DNA of 64,000 bases from an uncultured Peptostreptococcaceae bacterium (GTDB taxonomy: Bacteria > Bacillota > Clostridia > Peptostreptococcales > Peptostreptococcaceae), in contig CAMTIM010000027.1 of the NCBI GenBank assembly GCA_947072565.1, positions 39,368 through 103,367 of the forward strand. Reading direction: 5' to 3'. The notes under the pieces are model-generated. The model had not been told where the DNA came from, searched no databases, and was given only the letters and a program-made list of their open reading frames with translations. Made by a program: the position numbers and the translations under genes. Shown piece after piece: positions 17,189 to 26,004 of the stretch; position 1 is the first letter of the stretch; the number at the start of each line of letters is the position of its first letter.

Positions 17189-18670
17189 ATGAAAAGCGTA
17201 ATTACTGTGGGGGCGGGAGTCGGAGGGCTTTGCACAGCAATAAGATTACTTAAGCAGGGATACAAAGTAACCATATTAGAAAAAGAAAAAGAAATAGGTG
17301 GAAAAGTTAATATAAAAAATATAGATGGCGCAAAATTTGATTTAACAGCATCTATACTAATGACTCCTAAAATATACACTGAAATTTTTGACGAAGTCGG
17401 TAAAGATTATAGAGATTATTTTGAGCTAATAAAAATAGACCCTATATATGGTGTTAATTATTATAATGGAGATAGACGAGATTTTTATAGTGATTTAAGC
17501 AAAATGGTAAGAGTATTAGAAGATATGCAAGAGGGGTTATCTATTGAATATTTAAACTTTACATCCAAATCTTTAGAAAAATATATCTATAGTAAAAAAT
17601 ATTTTTTAGACAAGCCAATGACAGATATAAACGATGTATCGATTAGTGAATCTCTAAAAGTATTATCGAAAATAAAGCCATTTACTAATGTGAACAACTA
17701 CTTAAAAAAGACAATCTCTAATAAACAATTAAGAGAATACTTAATATTTCAATCTATGTATATAGGAATAAACCCATACACAAGTTCTAACCTGTACACT
17801 TTAATACCAGCTATATCACATACATATGGATTATGGTATATAAAAGGTGGTTTTTATAAATATATAGAAGCTTTAAAAAAATTAATATTAGAACTAGGTG
17901 GAGTAATAGAAACTGAAAATAATGTAGAAGAAATATTGATAGATAAGAATCAAATTGTAGGCGTTGAATCTAATAAAGAAATTTATAAGTCTGATATAGT
18001 TGTATGTAATGCTGACTATCCTTATGCTATAACTAATTTAATTAATAAAGGGAAAAGTAATAATACAAAGAAAATAAAAAAAGAAGACTATTCTTGTTCA
18101 ACTTTTATTATGTACTTAGGTCTTAATAAAAAATATGATGATTTACAAGTACACAATATGTATATAGGAGACAATTTCAAAGAAAATATTGAAAGCCCAT
18201 TTAAAGGTAAACTACCAAAATCTCCATCAATATATTTATATTATCCAAGCAAAATAGATGAATCTATATCAGGTCCTTTTGAAAGTATACTCAATATAAT
18301 GGTGAGAGTGCCTAATTTAGAATATAAAAACATAAAGTGGAACAAAGAAAACATAAGAAAATTTAGAAACATTATTATAAATCAATTAAAAAATGTAAAA
18401 GGTCTAGAAAATCTAAACAAAGAAATATTATATGAATCATACTTAACACCGATACAGCTAAAACGTAAATTTAATTCTTATAATGGAACTGCATTTGGAA
18501 TAAGCCATAAGCTAAATCAAACTACTTATTTTAGACCTCATATGAAAGATGAAAATGTAAATGGACTTTATTTTATAGGTTCGTCAACCCATCCTGGGAA
18601 TGGGGTATCTGTAATAATAGATGGAAGTAAAACTTTATCAAATATTATAGAAAAAGATATGTTGAAATAA
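17189..18670 (+). CDS. Phytoene-desaturase-like FAD-dependent oxidoreductase (CrtI/CrtN family)
   Basis: A flavoprotein of 493 residues. The N-terminal dinucleotide-binding motif VGAGVGGLCTAIRLLKQGYKV runs from residue 7 and is followed by the EKEKEIGGKV loop, both typical of CrtI-type enzymes. The C-terminal signature GLYFIGSSTHPGNGVSVIIDGSK (about 462-484) matches the carotenoid desaturase/oxygenase consensus. The middle (PYTSSNLYTLIPAISHTYGLWYIKGGFYKYIEALKK) is the usual substrate-domain motif. No phytoene or diapophytoene synthase gene is near, so the substrate may be another isoprenoid or an unrelated lipid. ATG 17189 follows AAGGAAGTG. It is a single-gene unit with its own terminator. 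Confidence 0.85.
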   Translation: MKSVITVGAGVGGLCTAIRLLKQGYKVTILEKEKEIGGKVNIKNIDGAKFDLTASILMTPKIYTEIFDEVGKDYRDYFELIKIDPIYGVNYYNGDRRDFYSDLSKMVRVLEDMQEGLSIEYLNFTSKSLEKYIYSKKYFLDKPMTDINDVSISESLKVLSKIKPFTNVNNYLKKTISNKQLREYLIFQSMYIGINPYTSSNLYTLIPAISHTYGLWYIKGGFYKYIEALKKLILELGGVIETENNVEEILIDKNQIVGVESNKEIYKSDIVVCNADYPYAITNLINKGKSNNTKKIKKEDYSCSTFIMYLGLNKKYDDLQVHNMYIGDNFKENIESPFKGKLPKSPSIYLYYPSKIDESISGPFESILNIMVRVPNLEYKNIKWNKENIRKFRNIIINQLKNVKGLENLNKEILYESYLTPIQLKRKFNSYNGTAFGISHKLNQTTYFRPHMKDENVNGLYFIGSSTHPGNGVSVIIDGSKTLSNIIEKDMLK

Positions 18671-18706
18671 ATATATTAATAATATTAAACATAGATATAT
18701 TAATTA

Positions 18707-18741
18707 TAAAAAATATGGATAAAAATCCATATTTTTTTTAT
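18707..18741 (+). terminator. Terminator of the desaturase-like gene
   Basis: AAATATGGAT pairs with ATCCATATTT around four As, then a long T run. Confidence 0.9.
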
Positions 18742-18752
18742 TTTAATAAAAT

Positions 18753-18780
18753 TAAAACTTTTTAAGCCAGATAGTGCGTC
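18753..18780 (+). promoter_or_regulatory. ECF-type promoter before the sigma factor gene
   Basis: TAAAACTTTT (from 18753) and CGTC (18777-18780) resemble the TGAAAC / CGTC elements read by SigV/SigW-type factors. The spacer is 18 bases, one or two longer than usual. It suggests autoregulation of the sigma operon. Confidence 0.55.
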
Positions 18781-18816
18781 TATATATATGTGATGAAAAG
18801 GAGGCCTTTAAGAAAC

Positions 18817-19341
18817 ATGAACTTACTAAGCTTAGATAAGAAAAGAAAAGAGAATATATTTAAAAATTATATTATAAAGAATCAAAATACATTTTATAAA
18901 ATAGCATACACTTATGTAAAAAATAATGATGATGCATTAGATATAGTCCAAGAAGCTATATGCAAAGGACTATCTAAGATAAAAACACTTAATGATATAA
19001 ACCTTATAAAGCCATGGTTTTATAAAATATTAATAAATACAGCAATAGATTACATAAGAAAAAATAAAAAATATACTCAAGAGAGAGGGGAAATATCTGC
19101 TGACCATATTATAGATAACAATATAGAGATAGGAATAGATATACAACGAGCTTTAGATAATTTATGTGAAGAAGATAAAACTCTAGTAATACTAAGGTAT
19201 TTTGAGGATATGAAAATATCGGACATAGCAACTATATTAGATAAAAATGAAAATACTATAAAAACTAGACTTTATAAAACTCTAAAATTATTAAAAATCG
19301 AAATAAACAAGGACATAGAAGGAGATAATTATGAAAAATAA
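18817..19341 (+). CDS. sigV: ECF sigma factor, SigV type
   Basis: A group 4 sigma factor of about 174 residues. Region 2 covers NTFYKIAYTYVKNNDDALDIVQEAICKGLSKI and the -10-reading helix KPWFYKILINTAIDYIRKNK. Region 4 covers LCEEDKTLVILRYFEDMKISDIATILDKNENTIKTRLYKTLKLLK, with the helix-turn-helix near its end. The next gene is an RsiV-type anti-sigma factor, overlapping by 11 bases, which is the reason for the SigV assignment. I chose ATG 18817 (12 bases after GGAGG at 18800-18804); the upstream GTG 18790 would include the Shine-Dalgarno sequence in the coding frame and begin at the predicted transcription start. In B. subtilis and C. difficile this factor answers to lysozyme. Confidence 0.85.
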   Translation: MNLLSLDKKRKENIFKNYIIKNQNTFYKIAYTYVKNNDDALDIVQEAICKGLSKIKTLNDINLIKPWFYKILINTAIDYIRKNKKYTQERGEISADHIIDNNIEIGIDIQRALDNLCEEDKTLVILRYFEDMKISDIATILDKNENTIKTRLYKTLKLLKIEINKDIEGDNYEK

Positions 19342-20179
19342 AAAATTAGAAGAATTAAATGAAAACTATAAAAATATAAAGATTCCAGATAATTTAAGTT
19401 ATGTAGTAGATGAAACATTAAAGAGGAAAAAGAAAATTAATAAGAGATGGTTATCAAGTGTGGCAGCAATAGGTATTTTAGTATGTGGAATTAATTTGAG
19501 TCCAGCATTTGCAAATACATTAGAACAGATACCTATAGTTGGAGATATAGTTAAAGTAATTAGATTATCAAATTACAGTTTAAATGAAAATGGATTTGAG
19601 GTATCAATAGGTGTTTCTAAAGTAGAGGGATTAAAAAATAAAGAATTACAAGAAAATATAAATAAAGAAATGGAAAAAGATGCGAAAAAACTATATCAAG
19701 AATATATAAAAGAAACAAAAGAACTTGAAAAAGATAATATACCAGGAAGGAAAATGGTTAAATCATGGTCGGAAACTATGACAAATAATGATAAAGTATT
19801 ATCTTTAATTGTTTATAAATATGAGGCACAAGGCTCATCTAATACTACAAGAAAGTTCTATAATATAAATAAGAAAAATGAAACAGCACTTACACTTGAA
19901 AATATGTTTAGTACAAAAGATTATGTAAATATAATAAGTGAAAATATAAAAAAACAAATGCAAGAACAAATGAAAAAAGATACCAATAAAGTATACTGGT
20001 TAAATGATCCGCAAATGAAAGAAGGAAATTTTACTAAAATAAATAAAGACCAAGGATTTTATATAAATGATAAAAATGAATTAGTAATATGTTTTGATAA
20101 ATATGAAGTAGCACCAGGATGCATGGGATTAGTAGAGTTCACTATACCAAGTGATGTTTTAGCTCCAAATTTAGGATAA
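19331..20179 (+). CDS. rsiV: RsiV-type anti-sigma factor (lysozyme sensor), DUF4179/DUF3298
   Basis: A single-pass membrane protein of 282 residues. The cytosolic N-terminus (1-39) would hold the sigma factor, and the membrane segment is WLSSVAAIGILVCGINL (40-56). The outer domain (DUF4179 then DUF3298) includes TLENMFSTKDYVNIISENIKKQM and the closing NELVICFDKYEVAPGCMGLVEFTIP. In the known RsiV, lysozyme binding exposes a signal-peptidase site; a matching SPAFA-N site is at residues 57-62. After that cut, an intramembrane protease frees SigV. ATG 19331 follows AAGGAG and overlaps the sigma gene. A terminator follows, so sigV-rsiV is a two-gene operon with no cell-wall effector gene in it. 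Confidence 0.88.
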   Translation: MKNKKLEELNENYKNIKIPDNLSYVVDETLKRKKKINKRWLSSVAAIGILVCGINLSPAFANTLEQIPIVGDIVKVIRLSNYSLNENGFEVSIGVSKVEGLKNKELQENINKEMEKDAKKLYQEYIKETKELEKDNIPGRKMVKSWSETMTNNDKVLSLIVYKYEAQGSSNTTRKFYNINKKNETALTLENMFSTKDYVNIISENIKKQMQEQMKKDTNKVYWLNDPQMKEGNFTKINKDQGFYINDKNELVICFDKYEVAPGCMGLVEFTIPSDVLAPNLG

Positions 20180-20186
20180 TATATAC

Positions 20187-20226
20187 AAAAATAAGTGTAT
20201 CCAAAAAATTGGAACACTTATTTTTA
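20187..20226. terminator. Terminator between rsiV and the TtcA-like gene
   Basis: AAAAATAAGTGT pairs perfectly with ACACTTATTTTT; the symmetrical A and T runs allow use in both directions. Confidence 0.85.
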
Positions 20227-20249
20227 TGTGTAAATTTCAAAATAGATAT

Positions 20250-20975
20250 TTATTTTATTTTATCTTTATCCCATATAAATAATTTTTCTGAATTATTCAA
20301 TGCTCCAAATATGTGGTTTTTAACTCCAGGCATATCTACATTTAATTTTGTTATAAGCTCTTTTATATCTTGTCTTTTAGTATGTCCATTAGCAGGGCAT
20401 GGATTTTCTATAACCGGATAATTGCAATCTTTAGTAATTTTTTTAGTCATATATTCTTCTATATACACCATAGGTCTTATTATTGTTAAATCTTGATTAT
20501 CCATATAGCTCTTTGGAGAAAAACAATTTACTCTTCCCTCGTAAAACATAGACATTAAAAAAGTTTCTATAGCATCATCTTTATGATGTCCAAGAGCAAC
20601 TTTGTTACATCCTAATTCTTTTGCATTACTGTTTAAAGCTCCACGTCTTAAATTTGCGCATAAAGAACATGGATTTTTTTCTTTTCTTATATCAAATACA
20701 ACTTCTTTTATGTTTGTTTGAATTTCATAAAAAGTAACTTCTAAATCTTCGCATAATTTGTATAAAGGGGAATTATCTACTCCACCAGGATTTAGAGTAA
20801 TAGCTATTAGTTCGAATTTTTGAGGTGAAAATTTTTGATAGTTTTTTAAAATATGAAGTAAGGTTAAACTATCCTTACCTCCAGAAAGTCCAACTGCTAT
20901 TTTATCATTTTCTTGTATCATATCAAAATCTTGTATAGCTTGACGAGCTTTACTAAGAAGTTTTTTCATAGACAT
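20250..20975 (-). CDS. TtcA-family tRNA thiolation enzyme (ATP pyrophosphatase)
   Basis: A cytosolic enzyme of 241 residues. The PP-loop SGGKDS is at residues 31-36. Cys103 and Cys106 (CSLC) and Cys193 (NPCPANGH) are the three ligands expected for a [4Fe-4S] cluster, and HHKDDAIETFLM is the adenylation motif. E. coli TtcA makes 2-thiocytidine at tRNA position 32; Gram-positive relatives of this length are often annotated the same way, but their product is less certain. I chose ATG 20975, eight bases after GGAGG; the frame-matched ATG 20990 immediately precedes the Shine-Dalgarno sequence. It has its own promoter. Confidence 0.82.
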   Translation of the reverse strand: MSMKKLLSKARQAIQDFDMIQENDKIAVGLSGGKDSLTLLHILKNYQKFSPQKFELIAITLNPGGVDNSPLYKLCEDLEVTFYEIQTNIKEVVFDIRKEKNPCSLCANLRRGALNSNAKELGCNKVALGHHKDDAIETFLMSMFYEGRVNCFSPKSYMDNQDLTIIRPMVYIEEYMTKKITKDCNYPVIENPCPANGHTKRQDIKELITKLNVDMPGVKNHIFGALNNSEKLFIWDKDKIK

Positions 20976-21057
20976 ATTTATATCCTCCATTAAAAAATAC
21001 TATATCAATAAGTATTTATATTTTAGTTAATTAAATTTTTATAAAATTATCTAAAAT

Positions 21058-21086
21058 ATTATAACAAACTTGCTAATACTAAACAA
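21058..21086 (-). promoter_or_regulatory. Promoter of the TtcA-like gene
   Basis: On the minus strand, TTGTTT (21086-21081), a 17-base spacer and a perfect TATAAT (21063-21058). Confidence 0.7.
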
Positions 21087-21244
21087 TAAGTCTTCATATA
21101 AAGGTTTAGCGTGAAACATTAAAAAGTTGTGTTTAACAGATTGCTTTTTTATGTTATAAGAGTTAAATATAATTTATTTAAAAAATTACAAATTATATTT
21201 CTATTATAAAAAATGTTATATAAGATTATTCCAACATTTTGAAG

Positions 21245-21250
21245 TATAAT
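21245..21250 (+). promoter_or_regulatory. Probable -10 box of the luxS operon
   Basis: A perfect TATAAT lies 33 bases before the luxS start, without a recognisable -35. I looked for and did not find an S-box riboswitch in 20991-21282. Confidence 0.4.
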
Positions 21251-21282
21251 ATATATAATTTAAAATAAGGGAGGATAAAAAA

Positions 21283-21738
21283 ATGCAAAAAGTAGAGAGC
21301 TTTAAATTAGACCATACAAAGGTAAAAGCACCGTATATAAGAAAATGTTGTGTGTTAGATGGAGTAAATGGAGATAAAGTGACTAAGTTTGATTTAAGAT
21401 TCTTACAACCAAATGCAGAAACTTTTGGGACAGCTGCTATACATGGATTAGAGCATTTATTAGCCACTTATTTAAGAGAAACATTAGACAATATAATAGA
21501 TTTATCTCCAATGGGATGTAGAACAGGATTTTATTTAATAATGTGGGGAGAAGTAGAACCGCAAACTGTAAAAGAGGGACTAGAGAGTGCATTAGATATG
21601 GTATTAAAAGTAAATGAAATGCCAGCTGCTAGTGCTATAGAATGTGGAAATTATAAAGATTTATCTTTATTTGGAGCAAAGGAATATGCTAGGGAAGCTT
21701 TAGAAAAAGGATTCTCTCTTAATATTTACGGAGAATAG
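21283..21738 (+). CDS. luxS: S-ribosylhomocysteine lyase LuxS
   Basis: A metalloenzyme of 151 residues that splits S-ribosylhomocysteine into homocysteine and DPD, the autoinducer-2 precursor. The metal site is His54-x-x-Glu57-His58 (HGLEH) plus Cys121 in AIECGNYKDL. Cys79 in PMGCRTGFY is the second catalytic residue. Length and motifs are typical. ATG 21283 follows GGGAGG. Its operon continues with a methionine synthase reactivation protein and metH, so homocysteine made here can be remethylated at once. The nucleosidase gene pfs (mtnN) is not in the operon. Confidence 0.97.
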   Translation: MQKVESFKLDHTKVKAPYIRKCCVLDGVNGDKVTKFDLRFLQPNAETFGTAAIHGLEHLLATYLRETLDNIIDLSPMGCRTGFYLIMWGEVEPQTVKEGLESALDMVLKVNEMPAASAIECGNYKDLSLFGAKEYAREALEKGFSLNIYGE

Positions 21739-21743
21739 ATAAT

Positions 21744-22469
21744 ATGTCGCTTAAATTTGATAATCTGATAAAGATAGATGAAAAAGAAGTTTTAAGATAT
21801 TTAGAATATAAAGGTCAATACATAAGTGATAACCTTAAAAATAATATTTATGAGTGTATAAAAATAACTAAAGAAAAGATAAACCCTCGATATATTTTGA
21901 GGGTTTATCCTATATTAATAGAAAATAAGGATGCTTGCTATAATAAAATATTTATAAAAGGTAGTAACTTAAAATTAAAAAGTAGAGATTTATATAATAT
22001 ATTAAAATATTGTGACGAATGTATTATTATTAGCGCTACATTAGGAATAGAAATTGAAAAAGAAATAAGAAAATACTCATATAGTCAACTAAGCAAAAGT
22101 ATAATACTGGATGCATGTGCAACTACTGCAATAGAAGAAGTATGTGATGCAGTACAGTCTAATATTGAAAAGGAATTAAATCAAAAAGGAAAACACATAA
22201 CCATGAGATATAGTCCAGGCTATGGAGATTTACCATTAGAATTAAATAAAGAAATATTAAATTTACTAAATGCTCAAAATCAAATAGGATTAACAATAAA
22301 TGATAGTGGAATAATGATTCCAAGGAAATCAGTAGTTGCAATAATGGGTATAACGCACAAAACAATAAATAGGGTACAACCTTCATGTTTAAATTGTGAG
22401 AACCATAAAACTTGTAAATACAAAAAAGGGGATGTAGATAATGAATGTAGTAGAGTATATAAAAAATAA
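21744..22469 (+). CDS. Stand-alone methionine synthase activation-domain protein
   Basis: A protein of 241 residues related to the C-terminal activation domain of B12-dependent methionine synthase, which uses SAM and an electron donor to rescue oxidised cobalamin. Support comes from DECIIISATLGIEIEKEIRKYS, LDACATTAIEEVCDAV and the SAM-site-like RYSPGYGDLPLELNKEILNLLN. The C-terminus is Cys-rich (CLNCENHKTCKYKKGD). It starts five bases after luxS and overlaps metH by 29 bases, so the three are one translationally coupled operon. The downstream MetH lacks this domain, which makes the assignment strong. A perfect 11-bp inverted repeat (21878-21909) lies within the gene. Confidence 0.85.
   Translation: MSLKFDNLIKIDEKEVLRYLEYKGQYISDNLKNNIYECIKITKEKINPRYILRVYPILIENKDACYNKIFIKGSNLKLKSRDLYNILKYCDECIIISATLGIEIEKEIRKYSYSQLSKSIILDACATTAIEEVCDAVQSNIEKELNQKGKHITMRYSPGYGDLPLELNKEILNLLNAQNQIGLTINDSGIMIPRKSVVAIMGITHKTINRVQPSCLNCENHKTCKYKKGDVDNECSRVYKK
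21878..21909 (+). repeat. Perfect 11-bp inverted repeat inside the activation-protein gene
   Basis: GATAAACCCTC (21878-21888) and GAGGGTTTATC (21899-21909), with a ten-base loop. It is the strongest intragenic hairpin I noticed in the window. No T run follows. Confidence 0.6.
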
Positions 22470-24834
22470 TATATTATTGTTTGATGGAGCAATGGGAACA
22501 ATGCTTCAGCAAAAAGGATTAAAAATAGGTGAGAACCCAGAGATATTTGCACTTAAAAATCCAGAAAAATTAATGGAGATACATAAATTATATCTAGAAG
22601 CAGGGTGTAACGTAATTACTACAAATACATTTGGAGCAAATGGATTAAAATTGGATAAGCTTGGATATACAGTAGAAGAAGTTGTAGAAAATGCAGTAAA
22701 AATGGCTAGATCTGCAATAGAGAAAGTAGATAAATCAAAACCTAGATATGTAGCACTTGATATAGGACCAATTGGAGAGATGCTAGAACCTATGGGAACT
22801 TTAAGTTTCGATAATGCATATGAAGTTTTTAAAAGACAAGCAATACAAGGGGAAAAATCTGGAGTAGATTTAATTATTATAGAAACTATGATGGATTTAT
22901 ATGAGGCAAAAGCAGCTGTTTTAGCAGTAAAAGAAAATACTAATTTACCTGTATTTTGTACTATGACATTTGATGAAAATGAAAGAAGTTTTACAGGATG
23001 TATGCCAGAAAGCATGGTAGCAACTATTGAAGGGTTAGGAGTAGATGCAATTGGGGTAAATTGCTCATTAGGACCAAAACAGTTATTACCAATAGTTAAA
23101 AAAATATGCAAAACAGCTACTATACCAGTTATAGTTCAAGCTAATGCAGGTTTACCAGATATAATAGATGGTCAAGCTATATATAATGTTAACAAGGATG
23201 ATTTTTATGAAGGTGTGCAAAAATTTATAGAGGCTGGGGCATCAATAATAGGTGGATGTTGTGGTACTAATCCATCATTTATAAATAAAATATCACAAAA
23301 CTTAGATAAACTTAAAATAGTTGAGATAGAAAAAGAAGTAAAAAGTATAGTTTGTTCACCATCTAAATGTGTTGAAATAAAAGCACCTACAGTTATGGGG
23401 GAGAGAATAAATCCAACAGGAAAGAAATTATTACAACAATCTATTAAAAACGGAAATTTTGATTATGCAATAAATTTAGGATTAGAGCAAATTAATGCAG
23501 GAGCAGAGATTTTAAATGTTAATGTTGGACTAGCAGATATAGATGAATCTAAAATGATGCCAAGAATTTTAAAAGAAATACAGTCAGTAATAGATGTACC
23601 TCTACAAGTTGATTCATCAGATATAAAAGCATTAGAACAAGGTCTTAGATATTATAATGGAAAGACTATAGCAAACTCAGTAAACGGCAAAGAAGAGTCA
23701 TTAAATAGTATACTTCCAATAGTAAAAAAATATGGAGCTTGTGTAGTAGGCCTTACATTAGATGAAAAAGGAATACCACAAAAAGCTCAAGATAGATTTA
23801 AAATAGCTAAAAAAATAGTAGATAAAGCTATGGAATATGGTATAAAAAAACAAGATATATTCATAGATTGTCTCTCTTTAACAGTATCAGCACAGCAAGA
23901 AGAAGCGATAGAGACTTTGAAATGCATAAAAATGGTTAAGGAAGACCTAGGAGTAAAAACTATACTAGGAGTATCTAATATTTCTTTTGGAGTGCCAAAT
24001 AGAAAGGCTTTAAATAGTTCATTTTTAACATTAACTTTAGGATATGGGCTAGATTTACCAATAATAAATCCTAATGAAGAAAATATGATGGAAGCTATAA
24101 ATTCATTTAAGGTAATAAAAAATATAGATAAAAATTGTGTTGAATATATAAATAAATATAATACTATTACAAATAATAAAAATATAAATAAATCAAAAGA
24201 AAACAATAGTGAGTTAACTTTAAAGCAAGTAGTAGAAAGAGGATTACAAGAAGATTGCAAGTCTATAACAACATCACTTTTACAAAAATATTCTGAAGAT
24301 AAAATTTTAGATGAAATTTTAATACCTGCATTAGATGAAGTTGGAAAAAAATATGACAATGGTGAAATATTTTTACCTCAATTAATTCAATGTGCAGAAA
24401 CTGTTAAAGTATCACTAAATGTAATAAAAGAAAGTTCGCTTCAAAAAAATGATAAATCTGTATATAAAGGCAAAATAATTTTAGCTACTGTAAAAGGAGA
24501 TATTCACGATATCGGGAAAAACATAGTTAAAATTATGATTGAAAACTATGGTTATGAAGTAATAGATTTAGGAAAAGATGTGCCTATTGAAGTGGTAGTT
24601 GAGGAAGCAAAAAAGAGAAAAATAAAATTAATAGGACTAAGTGCATTAATGACAACAACTGTTGTGAGCATGAAAGAAACAATAGAGGCACTAAGAAAAG
24701 AAGATATGGATGTAAAAGTATTTGTAGGTGGAGCTGTGCTTAATGAAGAATATGCAAAAGAGATAGGATCAGATTACTATTCTAAAGACGCTAAATCTGC
24801 AATAGAAATAGCTAAATTACATTTTGAAAAATAA
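22441..24834 (+). CDS. metH: Cobalamin-dependent methionine synthase, without activation domain
   Basis: An enzyme of 797 residues that moves a methyl group from methyltetrahydrofolate through cobalamin to homocysteine. Domains in order: the homocysteine-binding barrel (about 1-290) with zinc ligands in VNCSLGP and GGCCGTNP; the pterin-binding barrel (about 305-575, starting TVMGERINPTGKK); the helical cap and B12 domain (about 590-797) with the cobalamin His motif DIHDIGKNIV and GLSALMTTTV. E. coli MetH is about 1,230 residues; the missing 330-residue activation module is supplied by the preceding gene. ATG 22441 follows AAAGGGGATG within the end of that gene. There is no clear terminator after it. 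Confidence 0.94.
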   Translation: MNVVEYIKNNILLFDGAMGTMLQQKGLKIGENPEIFALKNPEKLMEIHKLYLEAGCNVITTNTFGANGLKLDKLGYTVEEVVENAVKMARSAIEKVDKSKPRYVALDIGPIGEMLEPMGTLSFDNAYEVFKRQAIQGEKSGVDLIIIETMMDLYEAKAAVLAVKENTNLPVFCTMTFDENERSFTGCMPESMVATIEGLGVDAIGVNCSLGPKQLLPIVKKICKTATIPVIVQANAGLPDIIDGQAIYNVNKDDFYEGVQKFIEAGASIIGGCCGTNPSFINKISQNLDKLKIVEIEKEVKSIVCSPSKCVEIKAPTVMGERINPTGKKLLQQSIKNGNFDYAINLGLEQINAGAEILNVNVGLADIDESKMMPRILKEIQSVIDVPLQVDSSDIKALEQGLRYYNGKTIANSVNGKEESLNSILPIVKKYGACVVGLTLDEKGIPQKAQDRFKIAKKIVDKAMEYGIKKQDIFIDCLSLTVSAQQEEAIETLKCIKMVKEDLGVKTILGVSNISFGVPNRKALNSSFLTLTLGYGLDLPIINPNEENMMEAINSFKVIKNIDKNCVEYINKYNTITNNKNINKSKENNSELTLKQVVERGLQEDCKSITTSLLQKYSEDKILDEILIPALDEVGKKYDNGEIFLPQLIQCAETVKVSLNVIKESSLQKNDKSVYKGKIILATVKGDIHDIGKNIVKIMIENYGYEVIDLGKDVPIEVVVEEAKKRKIKLIGLSALMTTTVVSMKETIEALRKEDMDVKVFVGGAVLNEEYAKEIGSDYYSKDAKSAIEIAKLHFEK

Positions 24835-24962
24835 AATTTTTAAAAAAATAACATTCTTCGACAAAAAAATAGCTGGAAATGATAAGAATATACAAAATAT
24901 ATAGAAAAAACTAATAAAAATATGATAAAATAGGTAGGTGATTCTTAGGGAGGGTAAATAAA

Positions 24963-25922
24963 ATGATTGAAAAAAAACTGCCTTATGCATTAGTTTTCGG
25001 AGTATCAGTTTTTGATATTTGCGGATTTACAGATAGAAATTATAGATGTAATGATTCTAATCCTGGTAAAGTAAAGACTTCTTTTGGAGGTGTTTGTAGA
25101 AATATAGCTGAATGTATGGCAAGAGTTAACGTCAATACAAAGTTTATATCTATTTTAGGTGATGATGAGCCTGGAAATAGAATGATTGAGCACTCTAAAA
25201 AGATGAAATACGATATGAGTGAGTCTTTAATTATTAAAGATGGTCATACACCTACATATATGGCTATTTTAGACGAGCAAGGTGAAATGGTATCTGCTGT
25301 AGTAGATATGAAAATAATAGATATGTTTACTACAAAATTTATAGATTCTAAAGCAGAGATAATAAAAAATTCAGAGTATATGATACTAGATTCAGATAGA
25401 CCTGATATAGTAGAATATATAATAAAAACATTTAGCGGAGAAACTAAATTTATATTAGATCCAGTATCTGCTGCAAAAGCAAAAAATGTAAAACATTTAA
25501 TAAGTCATTTCCATACAATAAAGCCTAATAGATATGAAGCTGAAATAATGTGTGGATTTAAAATACACAATGATGAAGATTTAAGAAAAGCAGGTCAATA
25601 TTTTATAGACTTAGGAATACAAAATGTATTTATAACATTAGATGAAGATGGAATATACTACAATAATGGAACTAGTGAAGGTAAGATAAAAGCTAACAAT
25701 GTTAAAGTTGTTAATGTTACTGGAGCAGGAGATTCTTTCGTTGCAGGTATTGCTAATGGATATATGAATAACATAGATGTAGTTGATACTGTAAAGTATG
25801 CAATAGCTATGTCGACTATAACTATTTCTACAGAAGAAACTATACATCCAGGTATGTGTGATGACTTAGTTGAACAATATATGGATAATATAGAATGGAC
25901 TGAATTAGAATATAGTAAATAA
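24963..25922 (+). CDS. PfkB-family carbohydrate kinase, pseudouridine-kinase-like
   Basis: A sugar kinase of 319 residues of the ribokinase/PfkB fold. N-terminal motifs DSNPGKVKTSFGGVCRNIAECMAR (about 36-59) match the stand-alone PsuK-like protein at 43946-45040 ([15 protein letters not shown]), so pseudouridine or a similar nucleoside is the best guess. The ATP/anion-hole motif NVTGAGDSFVAGI (about 252-264) holds the catalytic Asp. It lacks the helix-turn-helix extension of the other copy, and no psuG lies beside it. ATG 24963 follows GGGAGG. It is a single-gene unit. Confidence 0.8.
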   Translation: MIEKKLPYALVFGVSVFDICGFTDRNYRCNDSNPGKVKTSFGGVCRNIAECMARVNVNTKFISILGDDEPGNRMIEHSKKMKYDMSESLIIKDGHTPTYMAILDEQGEMVSAVVDMKIIDMFTTKFIDSKAEIIKNSEYMILDSDRPDIVEYIIKTFSGETKFILDPVSAAKAKNVKHLISHFHTIKPNRYEAEIMCGFKIHNDEDLRKAGQYFIDLGIQNVFITLDEDGIYYNNGTSEGKIKANNVKVVNVTGAGDSFVAGIANGYMNNIDVVDTVKYAIAMSTITISTEETIHPGMCDDLVEQYMDNIEWTELEYSK

Positions 25923-26004
25923 AAATTTATTATATAAACAAACAAAACTAAGGTATAAATTAATCTATTTTAGATTAATTAATATAAATATTTTTCGTCA
26001 ACGT

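Noticed and set aside
20991..21282. Possible SAM (S-box) riboswitch before luxS-metH
   Set aside because: The conserved S-box core and terminator are absent.
22506..24359. Long minus-strand open frames opposite metH
   Set aside because: They are mirror frames caused by the AT-rich codon use of metH; no ribosome binding sites or recognisable domains.
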